This document shows positions 1 through 8,594 of a stretch of DNA of 33,194 nucleotides, one piece after another. Numbering within the stretch: the first letter of the stretch is position 1; every line of letters starts with the position of its first letter. The position numbers and the translations under genes are program-made. The DNA is from Albidovulum sp. (GTDB lineage: Bacteria > Pseudomonadota > Alphaproteobacteria > Rhodobacterales > Rhodobacteraceae), in contig WFVA01000158.1 in NCBI GenBank assembly GCA_015491895.1, positions 1 to 33,194 on the forward strand, given 5' to 3'. The notes beneath the pieces are model-generated. The model had not been told where the DNA came from. It made no database searches and was given only the letters and a program-made list of their open reading frames with translations.

Positions 1-92
1 CGCGATACCCGCAGCTCCCGGCAGATCTGCTTGATCGATTTCTTCTGGATGAAATACGCCCGCCTGATCTTTCCTGTCGTCTCCACAATCAA
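1..92 (-). pseudogene. istA: IS21-family transposase IstA, N-terminal fragment cut by window edge
   Basis: Read leftward from a TTG at 92-90, the minus strand encodes VETTGKIRRAYFIQKKSIKQ followed by ICRELRVS, which I recognise as the N-terminal helix-turn-helix start of IS21-family IstA, the DDE transposase that works with the ATPase IstB. A GGAGG lies at 110-106; the exact start (TTG at 101, TTG at 92 or GTG at 86) is uncertain. Only about 30 residues are inside the window, so whether the gene is intact beyond the left edge cannot be judged. The IS21 end repeats at 147-208 lie immediately upstream, as expected for this family. Typed as a pseudogene only because it is partial here. Confidence 0.75.
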
Positions 93-146
93 TATCCCCA
101 ACTCGCCTCCTCAATCCTTTGAGAAGGCTTCTGATCCAAAATATCA

Positions 147-208
147 GGGGGTCACTTTTGGACGCCGATTACCCCAATACGGGGGTCAATTTTGCATGCC
201 GGTTCACA
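147..208 (-). repeat. IS21-family left end with tandem terminal repeats
   Basis: Two 14-base copies of GGGGGTCA(C/A)TTTTG, one mismatch apart, lie at 147-160 and 181-194. Read on the minus strand, the outer tip begins TGTGAACCGGCATGCAAAAT at 208. IS21-family ends characteristically start with TG and carry several internal repeats that bind the transposase, and the istA start lies just inside. The tip falls directly against the IS5 reading frame at 209, which marks the insertion junction. Confidence 0.7.
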
Positions 209-735
209 AGCATGGGAGCGTCGCCCGCATTGATGGTGGTCACCTCGACGGCCCGAACCTTCGGCGTTTTCTCGTCGATCCCTATGTGTATCTTGCGCCA
301 GATGCGGCGTTTGGGGTCACCATGCTTGCGGGCGCTCCACTTACCTTCACCCTCGGCCTTGATGCCGGTGCCGTTGACAAGCAGGTTTAACGGGCCGGTT
401 CCGCCGCGCCAGGGGATGTTCATGTTCAATCTCTTTTGGCGGTGGCTCAGAGGGCTGAAATCCGGTACATCCCTATCCAGACCGACGAGATGCAACAGGC
501 TCTGCACGAAACCGGTGGTCTGTCGAAGCGGCAGGCCAAACAGAACCTTCAGCGTCAAGCAGGTCTGGACCGCGGCATCACTGTAGCGCGGCTGGTGTCC
601 ACGCCATCCGGTCGCGGGCGGCTGCGATGTCACCTCAGGATCAAACCAGATCGTCAGCGATCCGCGCCGCTTCAACGCGGTATTGTAAGTCGACCAGTTT
701 GTGGTCTTGTGCTTTGTCGGACCCCAACTGCTCAT
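209..735 (-). pseudogene. IS5-family transposase, C-terminally truncated by IS21 and catalytically defective
   Basis: About 175 residues match the N-terminal half of an IS5-family DDE transposase: KTTNWSTYNTALKRRGSLTI near the start, then PRYSDAAVQTCLTLKVLFGL, then GTGIKAEGEGKWSARKHGDP and KRRIWRKIHIGIDEKT, ending at GDAPML. After GDAPML the reading frame runs into the IS21 terminal sequence, so the second and third catalytic acidic residues are missing here. The first catalytic Asp, normally in a LLVD(S/G)TG context, is Asn in LLVNGTG (codon AAC at about 371-373), so the gene appears dead independently of the truncation. The remaining 3' part may lie beyond the left edge, on the far side of the IS21 element. 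Confidence 0.8.
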
Positions 736-1011
736 GCGTCCCGGCTATCATGCCGGGTTCGCGCGGTGTATCCCCTCAAGCCCAATTTGCGCAGTAAAGC
801 CATGGTGTATACCCGCCGCATGCAGCTGAAACTTGAACATTCGCATGACCAGGATCTTACTGCTCCCATGCAGGTGTTTGTCGGCGATGATTGCGATTAT
901 CTTGACTGGCAGGTGGCCGCCCGAAAGGCTGGGGACTCAATGTGAGGTGCCTTTGGATTCGCAGATGCTCTGCCTGGTAATTTTGGAACCAGGGTGGCGA
1001 GGAGATGTCAG
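736..1011. other. Unassigned spacer between two IS remnants
   Basis: This 276-base stretch between the IS5 and IS3 remnants has no reading frame I recognise on either strand. Open frames exist on the plus strand but resemble no known family and run on into IS sequence. It contains two similar strings, GGTGTATCCCC near 766 and GGTGTATACCCG near 804, which could be decayed element-end sequence, but I cannot assign them. Most likely it is degraded mobile-element DNA. Confidence 0.4.
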
Positions 1012-1467
1012 GGCAAATTCACTGTTCAGATTAGCAACGAGATCGACGCGGTGGCACAGGTCAAACAAGCCTGGAAGGACAGCCGCAAGGTCTATGGTTA
1101 TCACAAGATCCACGACGATCTGATCGAGACGGGCGAAGCCGTGTCGGAGAATCGGTTAGCCCGTCTGATCAGGATTGCCGGTATTCAGCTGCGGATCAGG
1201 GACAAGAAGAAGCCTGGCTGTTATGGCGGCAAACCGTCTGTGGTGATGGACAACACGCCGGGCTGCCGGCTGGAGCGTGCGTTCCCGGCCCGCGGCCGAA
1301 CTCGCGGTGCAGGCGCTTCTGATGGCGATCTGGCGGCGCAAGCCGAGGCCGGGCCTGCTGATCCATTCCGATCAGGGCACGCAATATACCAGCCGGGAGA
1401 GGGTTGCGCTTCTGCGGGAACACGGGCTTGTACGTTCAATGAGTCGGCGCGTCAATTGCCATGACAT
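1012..1467 (+). pseudogene. IS3-family transposase OrfB remnant, internally deleted and frameshifted
   Basis: From about 1012 the plus strand encodes AWKDSRKVYGYHKIHDDLIE and then SENRLARLIRIAGIQLRIRD, KKKPGCYGGKPSVVMDNT, the N-terminal part of an IS3-family OrfB integrase-like transposase. After position 1253 the similarity jumps to another frame with RPAAELAVQALLMAIWRRKP and LLIHSDQGTQYTSRE, ending at SRRVNCHD near 1463. The segment between, which carries the first catalytic Asp (usually in a WVTDITY context), is absent, so a deletion of roughly 40 to 45 codons plus a frameshift is inferred. The C-terminal catalytic Glu region is also lost at the junction with the lipopolysaccharide genes. 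No orfA is visible. Confidence 0.75.
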
Positions 1468-1472
1468 GGGTG

Positions 1473-1486
1473 CCCCGCTTTCGGGG
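1473..1486 (-). terminator. Small hairpin just after the glycosyltransferase stop codon
   Basis: CCCCG-CTTT-CGGGG forms a 5-bp GC stem with a 4-base loop, starting two bases past the minus-strand stop codon at 1490-1488. There is no T tract, so it is at best a weak terminator or an RNA 3'-end stabiliser. It also lies at the border with the IS3 remnant. Confidence 0.3.
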
Positions 1487-1487
1487 A

Positions 1488-2534
1488 TCACTCCCCATCA
1501 AGCAAACCCCTGTAGACATCCATGATTTCATCCGCCTCTCGCTCAAGGCGAAAGCGGGCCTCCATATCGGTGCGTGCGGCCTCACCCATGATGCGCAATT
1601 GCGCCGGATCAGAGACGATTCCGGCCATCGCCTCCACCATTTCATCCACCTTTTCGGGGGTGATGAGGTGGCCGGTCTCGCCATCCTTCACCAGTTCCTC
1701 GAATGCTCCCACCCTTGTTGCCACCACCGGCACGGCGCAGGCCATTGCCTCAAGCGGTGTGAGGCCGAAGCCCTCCCACCGTTGCGGCGCCACGAAGAGA
1801 TCGAGCACCTGATACCAGGCGGGCATCTCGTCCACCGTCACCTCGGGGCGAAACAGGATGCGCCCGCCAAGGCCCGCTTCGGCCACGCGCGCGCGCAGAT
1901 CCCGCTCGAAGCCCTGATGCTTCTCCGTTGCCCGGCCCATGACGATGCCGATCACCTGTGGATCGCGCCGGGCAAGCTCGATCAAGGCATTCACGAACAC
2001 ATCCGTGCCCTTCTGGCGGCGGATGCGTCCGTAACAGCCGATCAGCCGGCCATCGGGCAGGCCGAGGCGGGCGCGCAGGGCGGCGCGATCGGGGGGGGGC
2101 GCGAATTTCTCCGTGTCGATCCCGTGCAGGATCACCGTGGCGGGGCGTTCAAGATAGCTTGCCGTGCGCGCCGAGGTGGCAATCACGTGATCCATTTTCG
2201 AGATCAGCCATTTCGTATAGCGGCTGTGGTGGCGCTGCGAGGCGGAGGTGAAGAGGAGCCGGTAGTGCCGGCGCAGGGCATGGCGCAGGAACAGCCCCAG
2301 CAGCATCTCCGTGTTGCGCCGTGCGTGCCATACCCGCCAGCGGCTGCGCGGCAGGGTGGCGGCGCGCATCAGCGGGATATGGGGCACATCCGCGGGCAGC
2401 CCCGGCCCCGTGGCCACCACGCCCATTTCGCGCGCCATGATCGGCACCAGGCGGGCGATGGTGGCGGTGACGCCCGAAAGGCGGCGCTTGAGGTTCGGCG
2501 CCACCACCTCGATCTTGCTGGCGGGAAGATTCAT
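1488..2534 (-). CDS. Family 4 glycosyltransferase, LPS core type (LpcC-like)
   Basis: The 348-residue product is a GT-B fold glycosyltransferase predicted to add a sugar, probably mannose, to the Kdo region of the lipopolysaccharide core at the cytoplasmic face of the inner membrane. The C-terminal domain has the GT4 signatures: CYGRIRRQKGTDVFVNALIE at about residues 189-208 and the EX7E nucleotide-sugar motif in EGFGLTPLEAMACAVPVVAT (about 274-293). The N-terminal acceptor domain contains the HGIDTEKF junction. Its ATG at 2534 overlaps the waaA stop (ATGA), so the two genes are translationally coupled. The LpcC assignment is from family resemblance and linkage to waaA; the sugar and linkage are inference. 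The gene is intact although IS debris begins within 25 bases of its end. Confidence 0.82.
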   Translation of the reverse strand: MNLPASKIEVVAPNLKRRLSGVTATIARLVPIMAREMGVVATGPGLPADVPHIPLMRAATLPRSRWRVWHARRNTEMLLGLFLRHALRRHYRLLFTSASQRHHSRYTKWLISKMDHVIATSARTASYLERPATVILHGIDTEKFAPPPDRAALRARLGLPDGRLIGCYGRIRRQKGTDVFVNALIELARRDPQVIGIVMGRATEKHQGFERDLRARVAEAGLGGRILFRPEVTVDEMPAWYQVLDLFVAPQRWEGFGLTPLEAMACAVPVVATRVGAFEELVKDGETGHLITPEKVDEMVEAMAGIVSDPAQLRIMGEAARTDMEARFRLEREADEIMDVYRGLLDGE

Positions 2535-3841
2535 GCGCCGGCCTCCTTTTGCCGGGCCGAGGGCAGAAAGGTGGTGATCTCATGGATGATTTCGCCAATC
2601 GCACGGGCCTTGTCACCCCCTTCGAACAGCGCCTTTCGCGCCGCTTTCACTTGTGCCGAGCGAGTGGCCGGATCCAGAAGAGAATGCCATGCAGCGGCGA
2701 TTTCCTCTGCATTTTCCGCCTGAACGGAGCCTTTTTCAGCCAGAAGCCGCGCGTAAGCCTCTTCGAAATTCGAATACATCGGCCCGTGGATGATGGCCGA
2801 GCCGAAGCCCGCCGGTTCGTAGGGCGTGTGGCCGCCCACCGGCACCAGCGTGCCGGCCACGAAGGTGGTGGCGGCCAGGGAATACCACAGCGCCATCTCG
2901 CCCACCGTATCGGCGAGATAGGCATCATCCTCCGGCCCCGGCCTCTCGCCCTTCGAGCGGGTGGCAAAGGAAAGCCCCGCGCCTTCAAGCAGCCGCGCGA
3001 TCTCGCCCGCGCGCGCGGGGTGGCGCGGCGCAAGGATCATGCGCAGGCCGGGCGTGCGGGCGCGGGCAAGCCGGAAGGCCTCGATCAGAATTTCATCTTC
3101 GCCCCTGTGGGTGGAGGCCACGAGGAGCGTGCGTTCGGGCGGGAAAACCGCGCGAATGGCGGCGAGATCGGGGTGATCGGGCGCTTCTGCCGGCTGGAAG
3201 CGCTTGAGATTGCCGATCATGCGGATGCGTGGCTTCGCCACACCCAGATCCGCAAACCGCTCTGCCGAAGCCGAATCCTGCGCAAAACAGAGCCTGATAT
3301 GGCCGAAAACACGCCTCGCGAACCGAGGGCGCCGGGCCCATGCAGCGTGGCTTTTCGCAGACATCCGCGCATTCACGTAAACGATGGCCACGCCCCGCTT
3401 CGCCAGCGCTTCCATGCGCAGGGGATAGACCTCGTTTTCAAGGGTGAGCGAAAGCACCGGCCGCCAGCGCTTCAGAAACCGGCGCAGAGCGGAGGGAAAA
3501 TCCAGCGGCGCGATCGCCACATGCACTCGCTCGCCCGCGAGCCCCCGGGCCTTTTCGAAGGCGATGCGGTTGGACACCGTGACCAGCAGATCATGGCCGG
3601 GGAAGGCCTCGAGGAAAGGGCGGATCAGCAGCGAGAGGGTGTTCATCTCGCCCACGCTTGCGGCATGCAGCCAGATCACCGGGCGGGTGCCCGCCGTGGT
3701 GCCGGCAAAGCCCAGACGCGCGGCGAAGGTGGCGGCCGTGTCCTTGCCCCTCGCCAGCCGCAGAAGGAACGCCACCGGCACCGCCAGCCATGCCAGCGCC
3801 ATCAATCCGCGATATCTCAGCACGGCCCTTCCTTTCGCCAT
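2531..3841 (-). CDS. waaA: 3-deoxy-D-manno-octulosonic acid (Kdo) transferase
   Basis: A 436-residue WaaA/KdtA enzyme transferring Kdo from CMP-Kdo to lipid IVA, the first step of lipopolysaccharide core assembly at the inner membrane. An N-terminal hydrophobic segment ([18 protein letters not shown], about residues 13-30) is the usual membrane anchor. The GT30 motif HAASVGEMN (about 59-67) supplies the catalytic Glu; [23 protein letters not shown] and the C-terminal [12 protein letters not shown] follow in the family order. Length is typical. The start is taken as the first ATG at 3841; a second ATG 13 codons in would still keep the anchor. It diverges from mutL across a 116-base gap and is coupled by a 4-base overlap to the following glycosyltransferase gene. 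Confidence 0.93.
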   Translation of the reverse strand: MAKGRAVLRYRGLMALAWLAVPVAFLLRLARGKDTAATFAARLGFAGTTAGTRPVIWLHAASVGEMNTLSLLIRPFLEAFPGHDLLVTVSNRIAFEKARGLAGERVHVAIAPLDFPSALRRFLKRWRPVLSLTLENEVYPLRMEALAKRGVAIVYVNARMSAKSHAAWARRPRFARRVFGHIRLCFAQDSASAERFADLGVAKPRIRMIGNLKRFQPAEAPDHPDLAAIRAVFPPERTLLVASTHRGEDEILIEAFRLARARTPGLRMILAPRHPARAGEIARLLEGAGLSFATRSKGERPGPEDDAYLADTVGEMALWYSLAATTFVAGTLVPVGGHTPYEPAGFGSAIIHGPMYSNFEEAYARLLAEKGSVQAENAEEIAAAWHSLLDPATRSAQVKAARKALFEGGDKARAIGEIIHEITTFLPSARQKEAGA

Positions 3842-3938
3842 CCCATCCCGCCTTTTGGAGACAGCAGGCCGCGCAAGTCAAGCCCGTCACGGCCCGGGCG
3901 GCTCGCGTTTCCGGCCGCGCTGGCCGAATCGCGCGGGA

Positions 3939-3961
3939 TCATGCTAGACTTTGTAGCATGA
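3939..3961. promoter_or_regulatory. Perfect 8-bp inverted repeat spanning the mutL start codon
   Basis: TCATGCTA-GACTTTG-TAGCATGA is a perfect inverted repeat with 8-base arms and a 7-base loop. Its right arm contains the mutL ATG and the first base of the second codon. In RNA it would fold the start codon into a stem; in DNA it could be an operator dyad. No Shine-Dalgarno sequence is evident upstream of this ATG, so the hairpin may set the low translation rate. The function is inferred; the repeat itself is directly visible. Confidence 0.5.
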
Positions 3962-5817
3962 CCCTGAACGCCCCCAACATAAGCCATGCCCGCCCCCGAA
4001 TTCGCCAGCTTGACGAGGCCGCGATCAATCGTATCGCGGCAGGCGAGGTTGTCGAGCGGCCCGCTTCTGCGGTGAAGGAACTGGTGGAAAACGCCCTCGA
4101 TGCAGGGGCCGGAAACATCGAGATTTCCATAGCCGACGGCGGCAAGACCCTGATCCGCGTTGCCGATGACGGCTGCGGGATGCTGCCCGAGGAATTGCCG
4201 CTCGCGCTTTCGCGCCACGCCACATCCAAGATCGATGGCTCGGATCTCCTTGATATCCACAGTTTCGGCTTTCGCGGCGAGGCCCTGCCCTCGCTCGGCG
4301 CTGTGGGGCGGCTTACCATCACGTCGCGCGCGGAGGGAGGCGAAGGGGCAAGCATTTCGGTTGCCGGCGGCGAGATCGGGCCACTGCGCCCGGCGGCACG
4401 CGCCATCGGCACCACGGTGGAGCTGCGCGATCTGTTCTACGCCACGCCGGCACGGTTGAAATTCCTGCGCTCCGACCGCGCCGAAACGCAAGCCATTCAT
4501 GACGTGGTGAAGCGCCTCGCCATGGCCGCGCCGGGGGTGGGCTTCACCTTGCGCGATCTTTCGGGCGGCGGCGAGGGGCGTGTCAGCTTTCGCGCGGATG
4601 CCCGGAGCGGCGATCTTTTCACCGCGCTTGGCGGGCGGCTGCGCCAGATCATGGGTGCGGAATTCATCGAGAATTCCCTGCCGATCGATGCCGAGCGCGA
4701 GGGCTTTCGCCTCACCGGCCATGCCGCGCTGCCCACCTATTCGCGCGGCGCGGCTGTGGCGCAGTATTTCTTCGTCAATCACCGCCCGGTTCGCGACAAG
4801 CTCCTCCTCGGCGCGCTCAGGGGCGCCTATGCCGATTTCCTGCCCTCGGGGCGGCATCCGGCGGCGGTTCTGTTCATCGAATGCGATCCGCATCTGGTGG
4901 ATGTAAACGTGCACCCTGCCAAGGCCGAGGTGCGGTTTCGCGCGCCCGGCATCGTGCGCGGGCTGATCGTATCGGCCCTGCGCCATGCCCTTGCCGAGGC
5001 CGGACACCGCGCCTCGACAACCGTGGCCGGAGCGGCGCTTGGCGCCTTCCGCCCGGAGCCGGCCACAGGCGAAGCCACGGCGCGCGTCTATCAGATGGAT
5101 CGCCATTCGCGCGGCGCCATCGGCGCGGCGCTCTCGGCACAGGCTCCGGCCCCGGAAACGCCGGGCTTTGCCGAAATGGCCGCGCCCTCGGCAAGGTTCG
5201 AGCCTGTGGAAGAAGGGGTGGATCGCGCGCTCGAGGATCTCCCCCTCGGCGTGGCGCGCGCGCAGATCCACGAAAATTACATCATTGCCCAGACGCAGGA
5301 CGGCATGGTGATCGTGGATCAGCATGCGGCCCATGAGCGGCTGGTTTACGAAAAACTGAAGCAGCAGATGGCAGAGCGCGGTATCGCCGCCCAGGCGCTG
5401 CTGATCCCCGAGATCGTGGAGATGAGCGAAAGCGATGCCGCGATGCTGCATTCCGTGGCCGGGGATCTCGCCCGCCTCGGCCTTGTGATCGAGCCCTTCG
5501 GCTCCGGTGCCGTGGCCGTGCGCGAAACGCCGGCGATCCTGGGCGAGGTGGATGCGCGCGCGCTCCTGCGCGATATCCTCGATGAGCTTGCCGATCTCGG
5601 CGAAGCGCAGGCCCTCAAGGCGCGGATCGATGCCATCCTGAGCCGCATGGCCTGCCACGGCTCGGTGCGCTCCGGGCGGCGGATGCGGGCCGAGGAAATG
5701 AATGCGCTCCTGCGCGAAATGGAGGCCACGCCCCATTCGGGCCAGTGCAACCACGGCAGGCCAACCTATGTGGAGCTGAAGCTTGCCGATATCGAAAAGC
5801 TGTTTGGCCGGCGATGA
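3958..5817 (+). CDS. mutL: DNA mismatch repair protein MutL, endonuclease type
   Basis: The 619-residue product is a GHKL ATPase that couples MutS mismatch recognition to strand incision. The start at 3958 gives the usual short lead-in before [20 protein letters not shown]. ATPase motifs are intact: [12 protein letters not shown] with catalytic Glu at residue 41 (equivalent to E. coli E29), [17 protein letters not shown] and [11 protein letters not shown]. The C-terminal domain carries the metal-binding endonuclease motif DQHA(X2)E(X4)E at residues 454-465 ([12 protein letters not shown]), followed by ACHGSVR and [12 protein letters not shown]. This means MutL itself should nick DNA, as in bacteria that lack MutH. 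Between the domains lies a proline/alanine-rich linker. The frame is open further upstream but without similarity. The stop overlaps the rmuC start. Confidence 0.95.
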   Translation: MTLNAPNISHARPRIRQLDEAAINRIAAGEVVERPASAVKELVENALDAGAGNIEISIADGGKTLIRVADDGCGMLPEELPLALSRHATSKIDGSDLLDIHSFGFRGEALPSLGAVGRLTITSRAEGGEGASISVAGGEIGPLRPAARAIGTTVELRDLFYATPARLKFLRSDRAETQAIHDVVKRLAMAAPGVGFTLRDLSGGGEGRVSFRADARSGDLFTALGGRLRQIMGAEFIENSLPIDAEREGFRLTGHAALPTYSRGAAVAQYFFVNHRPVRDKLLLGALRGAYADFLPSGRHPAAVLFIECDPHLVDVNVHPAKAEVRFRAPGIVRGLIVSALRHALAEAGHRASTTVAGAALGAFRPEPATGEATARVYQMDRHSRGAIGAALSAQAPAPETPGFAEMAAPSARFEPVEEGVDRALEDLPLGVARAQIHENYIIAQTQDGMVIVDQHAAHERLVYEKLKQQMAERGIAAQALLIPEIVEMSESDAAMLHSVAGDLARLGLVIEPFGSGAVAVRETPAILGEVDARALLRDILDELADLGEAQALKARIDAILSRMACHGSVRSGRRMRAEEMNALLREMEATPHSGQCNHGRPTYVELKLADIEKLFGRR

Positions 5818-6995
5818 TCAGGATCGGGGAATATGAATTTTCGCTGGATGATCCGACCGTGATCGCTGCGCTTGCGGGCGGCGCGGTGCTGCTGCTTCTC
5901 ATCATCCTCATCGTCATGGCCCTGCGTGCCGCCAACCGGGCCGCGCGCCAGAGCGAGCCGGTGCTGCGCCACATGGGGGCGCTTGCGGAGCGGGTGCAGT
6001 TCCTCTCGGATGGGCAATCCCAGCTGGCCGGCAGCCTGCAGAGCGTGGCCCAGACCCAGGCTACCGCGCAGAGCCAGATGATGGCGCTGATGGAGCAGCG
6101 CCTTGCCGAGGTGCAGCGGCGCATGAGCGAAAGCCTGCACGGCAGCACGGTGAAAACCACCCGCTCGCTGGCCGAACTGCAGGAGCGCCTCGCCACGATC
6201 GACAAGGCCCAGGCCAATATCGAGAAGCTTTCGGGCAATGTGCTGAGCCTGCAGGATATCCTCTCCAACAAGCAGACCCGCGGCGCATTCGGCGAGATCC
6301 AGCTTCATGACATCGTGTCAAAGGCCCTTCCGAAAGACAGCTACACCATGCAGGCCACGCTTTCGAACGGCAAGCGGGCCGATTGTCTGATCGATCTGCC
6401 CAATCCGCCCGGCCCCATCGTGATTGACAGCAAATTCCCCCTCGAGGCCTATGAGGCGCTGCGAAATGCCGGCAATGAGCGCGCGGCGATTGAGGCCGCG
6501 CGTGCCTTTCGCACAGCCGTGCGCGCCCATATCAAGGCGATCGCGGAGAAATACATCATCGAGGGTGAAACGGCCGATGGCGCCCTGATGTTCCTGCCCT
6601 CGGAGGCCGTTTATGCCGAGCTTCACGCCAATTTCCCCGAAGTGGTGCGCGAGGGCTTCGAGGCGCGGGTATGGATCGTCTCGCCCACCACCTGCATGGC
6701 CACGCTCAACACCATGCGCGCCATCCTGAAGGATGCCCGGATGCGCGAACAGGCCGGCGCCATCCGCAAGACGCTGCGCCTCCTGCATCGCGATGTGGAG
6801 ATGGTTGTCGAGCGGGTGGGCAAGCTCCATACCCATTTCAATCAGGCCCGCGCCGATCTCGATGGCATCGGCACAGCGGCGGAGCGGGCCGGCAAGCGCG
6901 CGGCGAAGCTCGACAATTTCGATTTCGAGGAGCTTGCGCCGGAGGTCTCCACGGCCCCGGAAAACGTGGTGCCGCTCGAGAAACCCGCCGATTGA
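5814..6995 (+). CDS. rmuC: DNA recombination protein RmuC
   Basis: A 393-residue RmuC-family protein, implicated in limiting recombination at inverted repeats and structurally related to restriction-endonuclease-like folds. It has one N-terminal transmembrane helix (about residues 17-38, [20 protein letters not shown]), then a predicted coiled coil to about residue 150, then the conserved core with [48 protein letters not shown] and [20 protein letters not shown]. The ATG at 5814 overlaps the mutL stop as ATGA, implying one transcript and translational coupling with mutL. Placing two genome-maintenance genes together fits a repair operon. The C terminus is acidic and variable, as in other members. 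Confidence 0.92.
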   Translation: MIRIGEYEFSLDDPTVIAALAGGAVLLLLIILIVMALRAANRAARQSEPVLRHMGALAERVQFLSDGQSQLAGSLQSVAQTQATAQSQMMALMEQRLAEVQRRMSESLHGSTVKTTRSLAELQERLATIDKAQANIEKLSGNVLSLQDILSNKQTRGAFGEIQLHDIVSKALPKDSYTMQATLSNGKRADCLIDLPNPPGPIVIDSKFPLEAYEALRNAGNERAAIEAARAFRTAVRAHIKAIAEKYIIEGETADGALMFLPSEAVYAELHANFPEVVREGFEARVWIVSPTTCMATLNTMRAILKDARMREQAGAIRKTLRLLHRDVEMVVERVGKLHTHFNQARADLDGIGTAAERAGKRAAKLDNFDFEELAPEVSTAPENVVPLEKPAD

Positions 6996-7049
6996 GCTTT
7001 GAAAACCCGCCGCCTTCAGGCAATCTGGGGCGAGGAACGGAGGCCCGTG

Positions 7050-7442
7050 ATGCTCGAGATCAGCACCAACAAGATCGCCCGCGTGATCCTGCGCGCCCGC
7101 GAGATCGGGGCGAAGGTCGCGCGCTGGGATACCCCCGGGGATGACGCGGATGCCGAAACCATCCTCGAGGGGCGGCCGAGCGATGCCACCGAGCAGGAGC
7201 TGCGCCAGTATATCGCCGATCTCAACAGCGACGAGCAGGCAAGCCTCGTGGCCGTGATGTGGATCGGGCGGGAAACCTTCGATGCGAGCGAGCTCGATGA
7301 GGCGATCCATACCGCCAAGGAGGAGGCGGTTTCGCCCACGGAAGATTACCTGCTGGGCATACCGCTGCTCGCCGATTACCTCGAAGATGGCCTCGAGGCG
7401 CTGGGCTATTCCGTTGATGAGGTCGTGCAGGCCATCCGCTGA
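7050..7442 (+). CDS. DUF3775 domain-containing protein
   Basis: A 130-residue acidic protein of the DUF3775 family, function unknown. The family pattern is clear: LEISTNKIARVILRAREIGA at the N terminus, a variable acidic segment, QELRQYIADLNSDEQASLVA in the middle and LLGIPLLADYLEDGLEALGY near the C terminus. The ATG at 7050 is chosen because GGAGG at 7039-7043 sits six bases upstream; a TTG at 6999 would add 17 residues without family similarity. It lies 54 bases after rmuC on the same strand and is probably co-transcribed with mutL-rmuC, though no functional link is known. Confidence 0.82.
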   Translation: MLEISTNKIARVILRAREIGAKVARWDTPGDDADAETILEGRPSDATEQELRQYIADLNSDEQASLVAVMWIGRETFDASELDEAIHTAKEEAVSPTEDYLLGIPLLADYLEDGLEALGYSVDEVVQAIR

Positions 7443-7456
7443 GGGCTCCGCTCAGC
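7438..7456. terminator. Hairpin between convergent gene ends
   Basis: GCTGAG-GGCTCCG-CTCAGC is a perfect 6-bp inverted repeat with a 7-base loop. It contains the stop codon of the DUF3775 gene and the last codon region of the opposing reductase gene, whose ends are nine bases apart. It could serve both directions as a terminator or 3'-end structure, but neither side has a T tract, so factor-dependent termination remains as likely. Confidence 0.35.
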
Positions 7457-8594
7457 CCATCTGATCCACGACCATGAGATGCTGCGCCAGATGCTCGATT
7501 TCATGAAGCCAGCGCTGCACGAGCTTCGGATCATCCGGCGCGGCGGAAACGCCCGGCGGGATTTCACGGCGCCCGATCGCCTCGACGGCGAATGAAACCG
7601 GCTGGGAGACGAGCCGCGCCATCGCGCTGCCGCGCTCATCGCCCCAGGCATCCATGACCCATGTCTTGTGATAGGCGGGCACGCCCTCGCGCTCCGCCTT
7701 CAGCCCCACGCACAGGATCACGCGATCCGGCTCGCCCTCCCCGTAGGCGTATTTCTCCCATAATTCATCGGAAAGCGCCTTCAGCCGTGCTTCGCCCTCC
7801 GGGCCTTCGAGAGCTTCGATCTCCTCGAATATATCCGCCCAGGCATCGGCCCAGCCATTGAGCCTCAGGGTGCCGCGCACGAATTCACGCACCTTCCAAG
7901 CGGGATCGAAACGATACTGCTCCATGAACGGGATCGAATCGCGGTTGGGATAGACTTCGAATGTCTCGGGCTGCGGCAGGGGCGCATCATAGCTGCGCAG
8001 CGCATCCCAGGGCCGGGCCACCGCGAGCTCCGTGTAATCGCGGATCGAGCGGGAAGGTGAGCGCAGCGCCTTCAGCACCCCGAGCGGCGACCAGCTGAAC
8101 TTGTAGCGAAACGCATTGGGGATCTTCGGCACGCCACCGCAGTAGGAAATGAAGGAGATGTGATTGCCAGTGTCATACTCGGGCGAATTACGGTAATCCT
8201 CCACCAGCCAATGCGCCATCAGGTGATCGATGCCGGGATCGAGCCCCACCTCGTTCACCAGAGCCACCCCGGCCTTTTTGGCGGCGCCATCCAGAGCGCG
8301 CATCTCGGGCGAGATATAGCTTGAGGAGACGAAATGCGCGCCCTTCGCGATCGCCATCTTGGCCAGCGGCACATGGAGATCACCCGGCAGCATGGAAACG
8401 ACAACATCGCCGGCTTCGAGAGCCACTTCCAGGGCTTCCGGCGTGAAGGCCTCGATCCTGCCTGTGAGATCCCCCACGGCCGCCTCCGCCTTTTCGGGCG
8501 TGCGGTTCCACACTGTCACATCCTTGCCTTCCCCGATCAGCCGGCGCAGGCCGGGGATGGCGGAAAGGCCGGTGCCGCACCAGTGGATCGTCAT
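7452..8594 (-). CDS. Saccharopine dehydrogenase family protein (glutamate-forming type)
   Basis: A 380-residue NAD(P)-dependent oxidoreductase of the saccharopine dehydrogenase/reductase family. The N-terminal Rossmann region (WCGTGLSAIPGLRRLIGEGK, residues 5-24) is followed by SMLPGDLHVPLAKMAIAKGA, FVSSSYISPEMRALD and VNEVGLDPGIDHLMAHWLVE, all hallmarks of the Lys9-type enzyme, which interconverts saccharopine with aminoadipate semialdehyde and glutamate. The ATG at 8594 has AGGAG ten bases upstream and overlaps the stop of the preceding lysine-forming-type gene (ATGA). Co-translation of two saccharopine dehydrogenases implies a lysine-saccharopine-aminoadipate semialdehyde pathway, probably catabolic because most bacteria make lysine through diaminopimelate. 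Direction and physiological role are inference. Confidence 0.85.
   Translation of the reverse strand: MTIHWCGTGLSAIPGLRRLIGEGKDVTVWNRTPEKAEAAVGDLTGRIEAFTPEALEVALEAGDVVVSMLPGDLHVPLAKMAIAKGAHFVSSSYISPEMRALDGAAKKAGVALVNEVGLDPGIDHLMAHWLVEDYRNSPEYDTGNHISFISYCGGVPKIPNAFRYKFSWSPLGVLKALRSPSRSIRDYTELAVARPWDALRSYDAPLPQPETFEVYPNRDSIPFMEQYRFDPAWKVREFVRGTLRLNGWADAWADIFEEIEALEGPEGEARLKALSDELWEKYAYGEGEPDRVILCVGLKAEREGVPAYHKTWVMDAWGDERGSAMARLVSQPVSFAVEAIGRREIPPGVSAAPDDPKLVQRWLHEIEHLAQHLMVVDQMG

Noticed and set aside
3941-3961. A six-codon leader peptide (MLDFVA) overlapping the mutL start
   Set aside because: The ATG-to-TGA frame exists and ends at the mutL ATGA, but there is no convincing ribosome binding site and so short a frame is expected by chance; the inverted repeat explains the same bases.
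3817-5754. A 645-codon minus-strand open frame opposite mutL
   Set aside because: MutL is unambiguous on the plus strand; the antisense product is His/Arg-rich without similarity.
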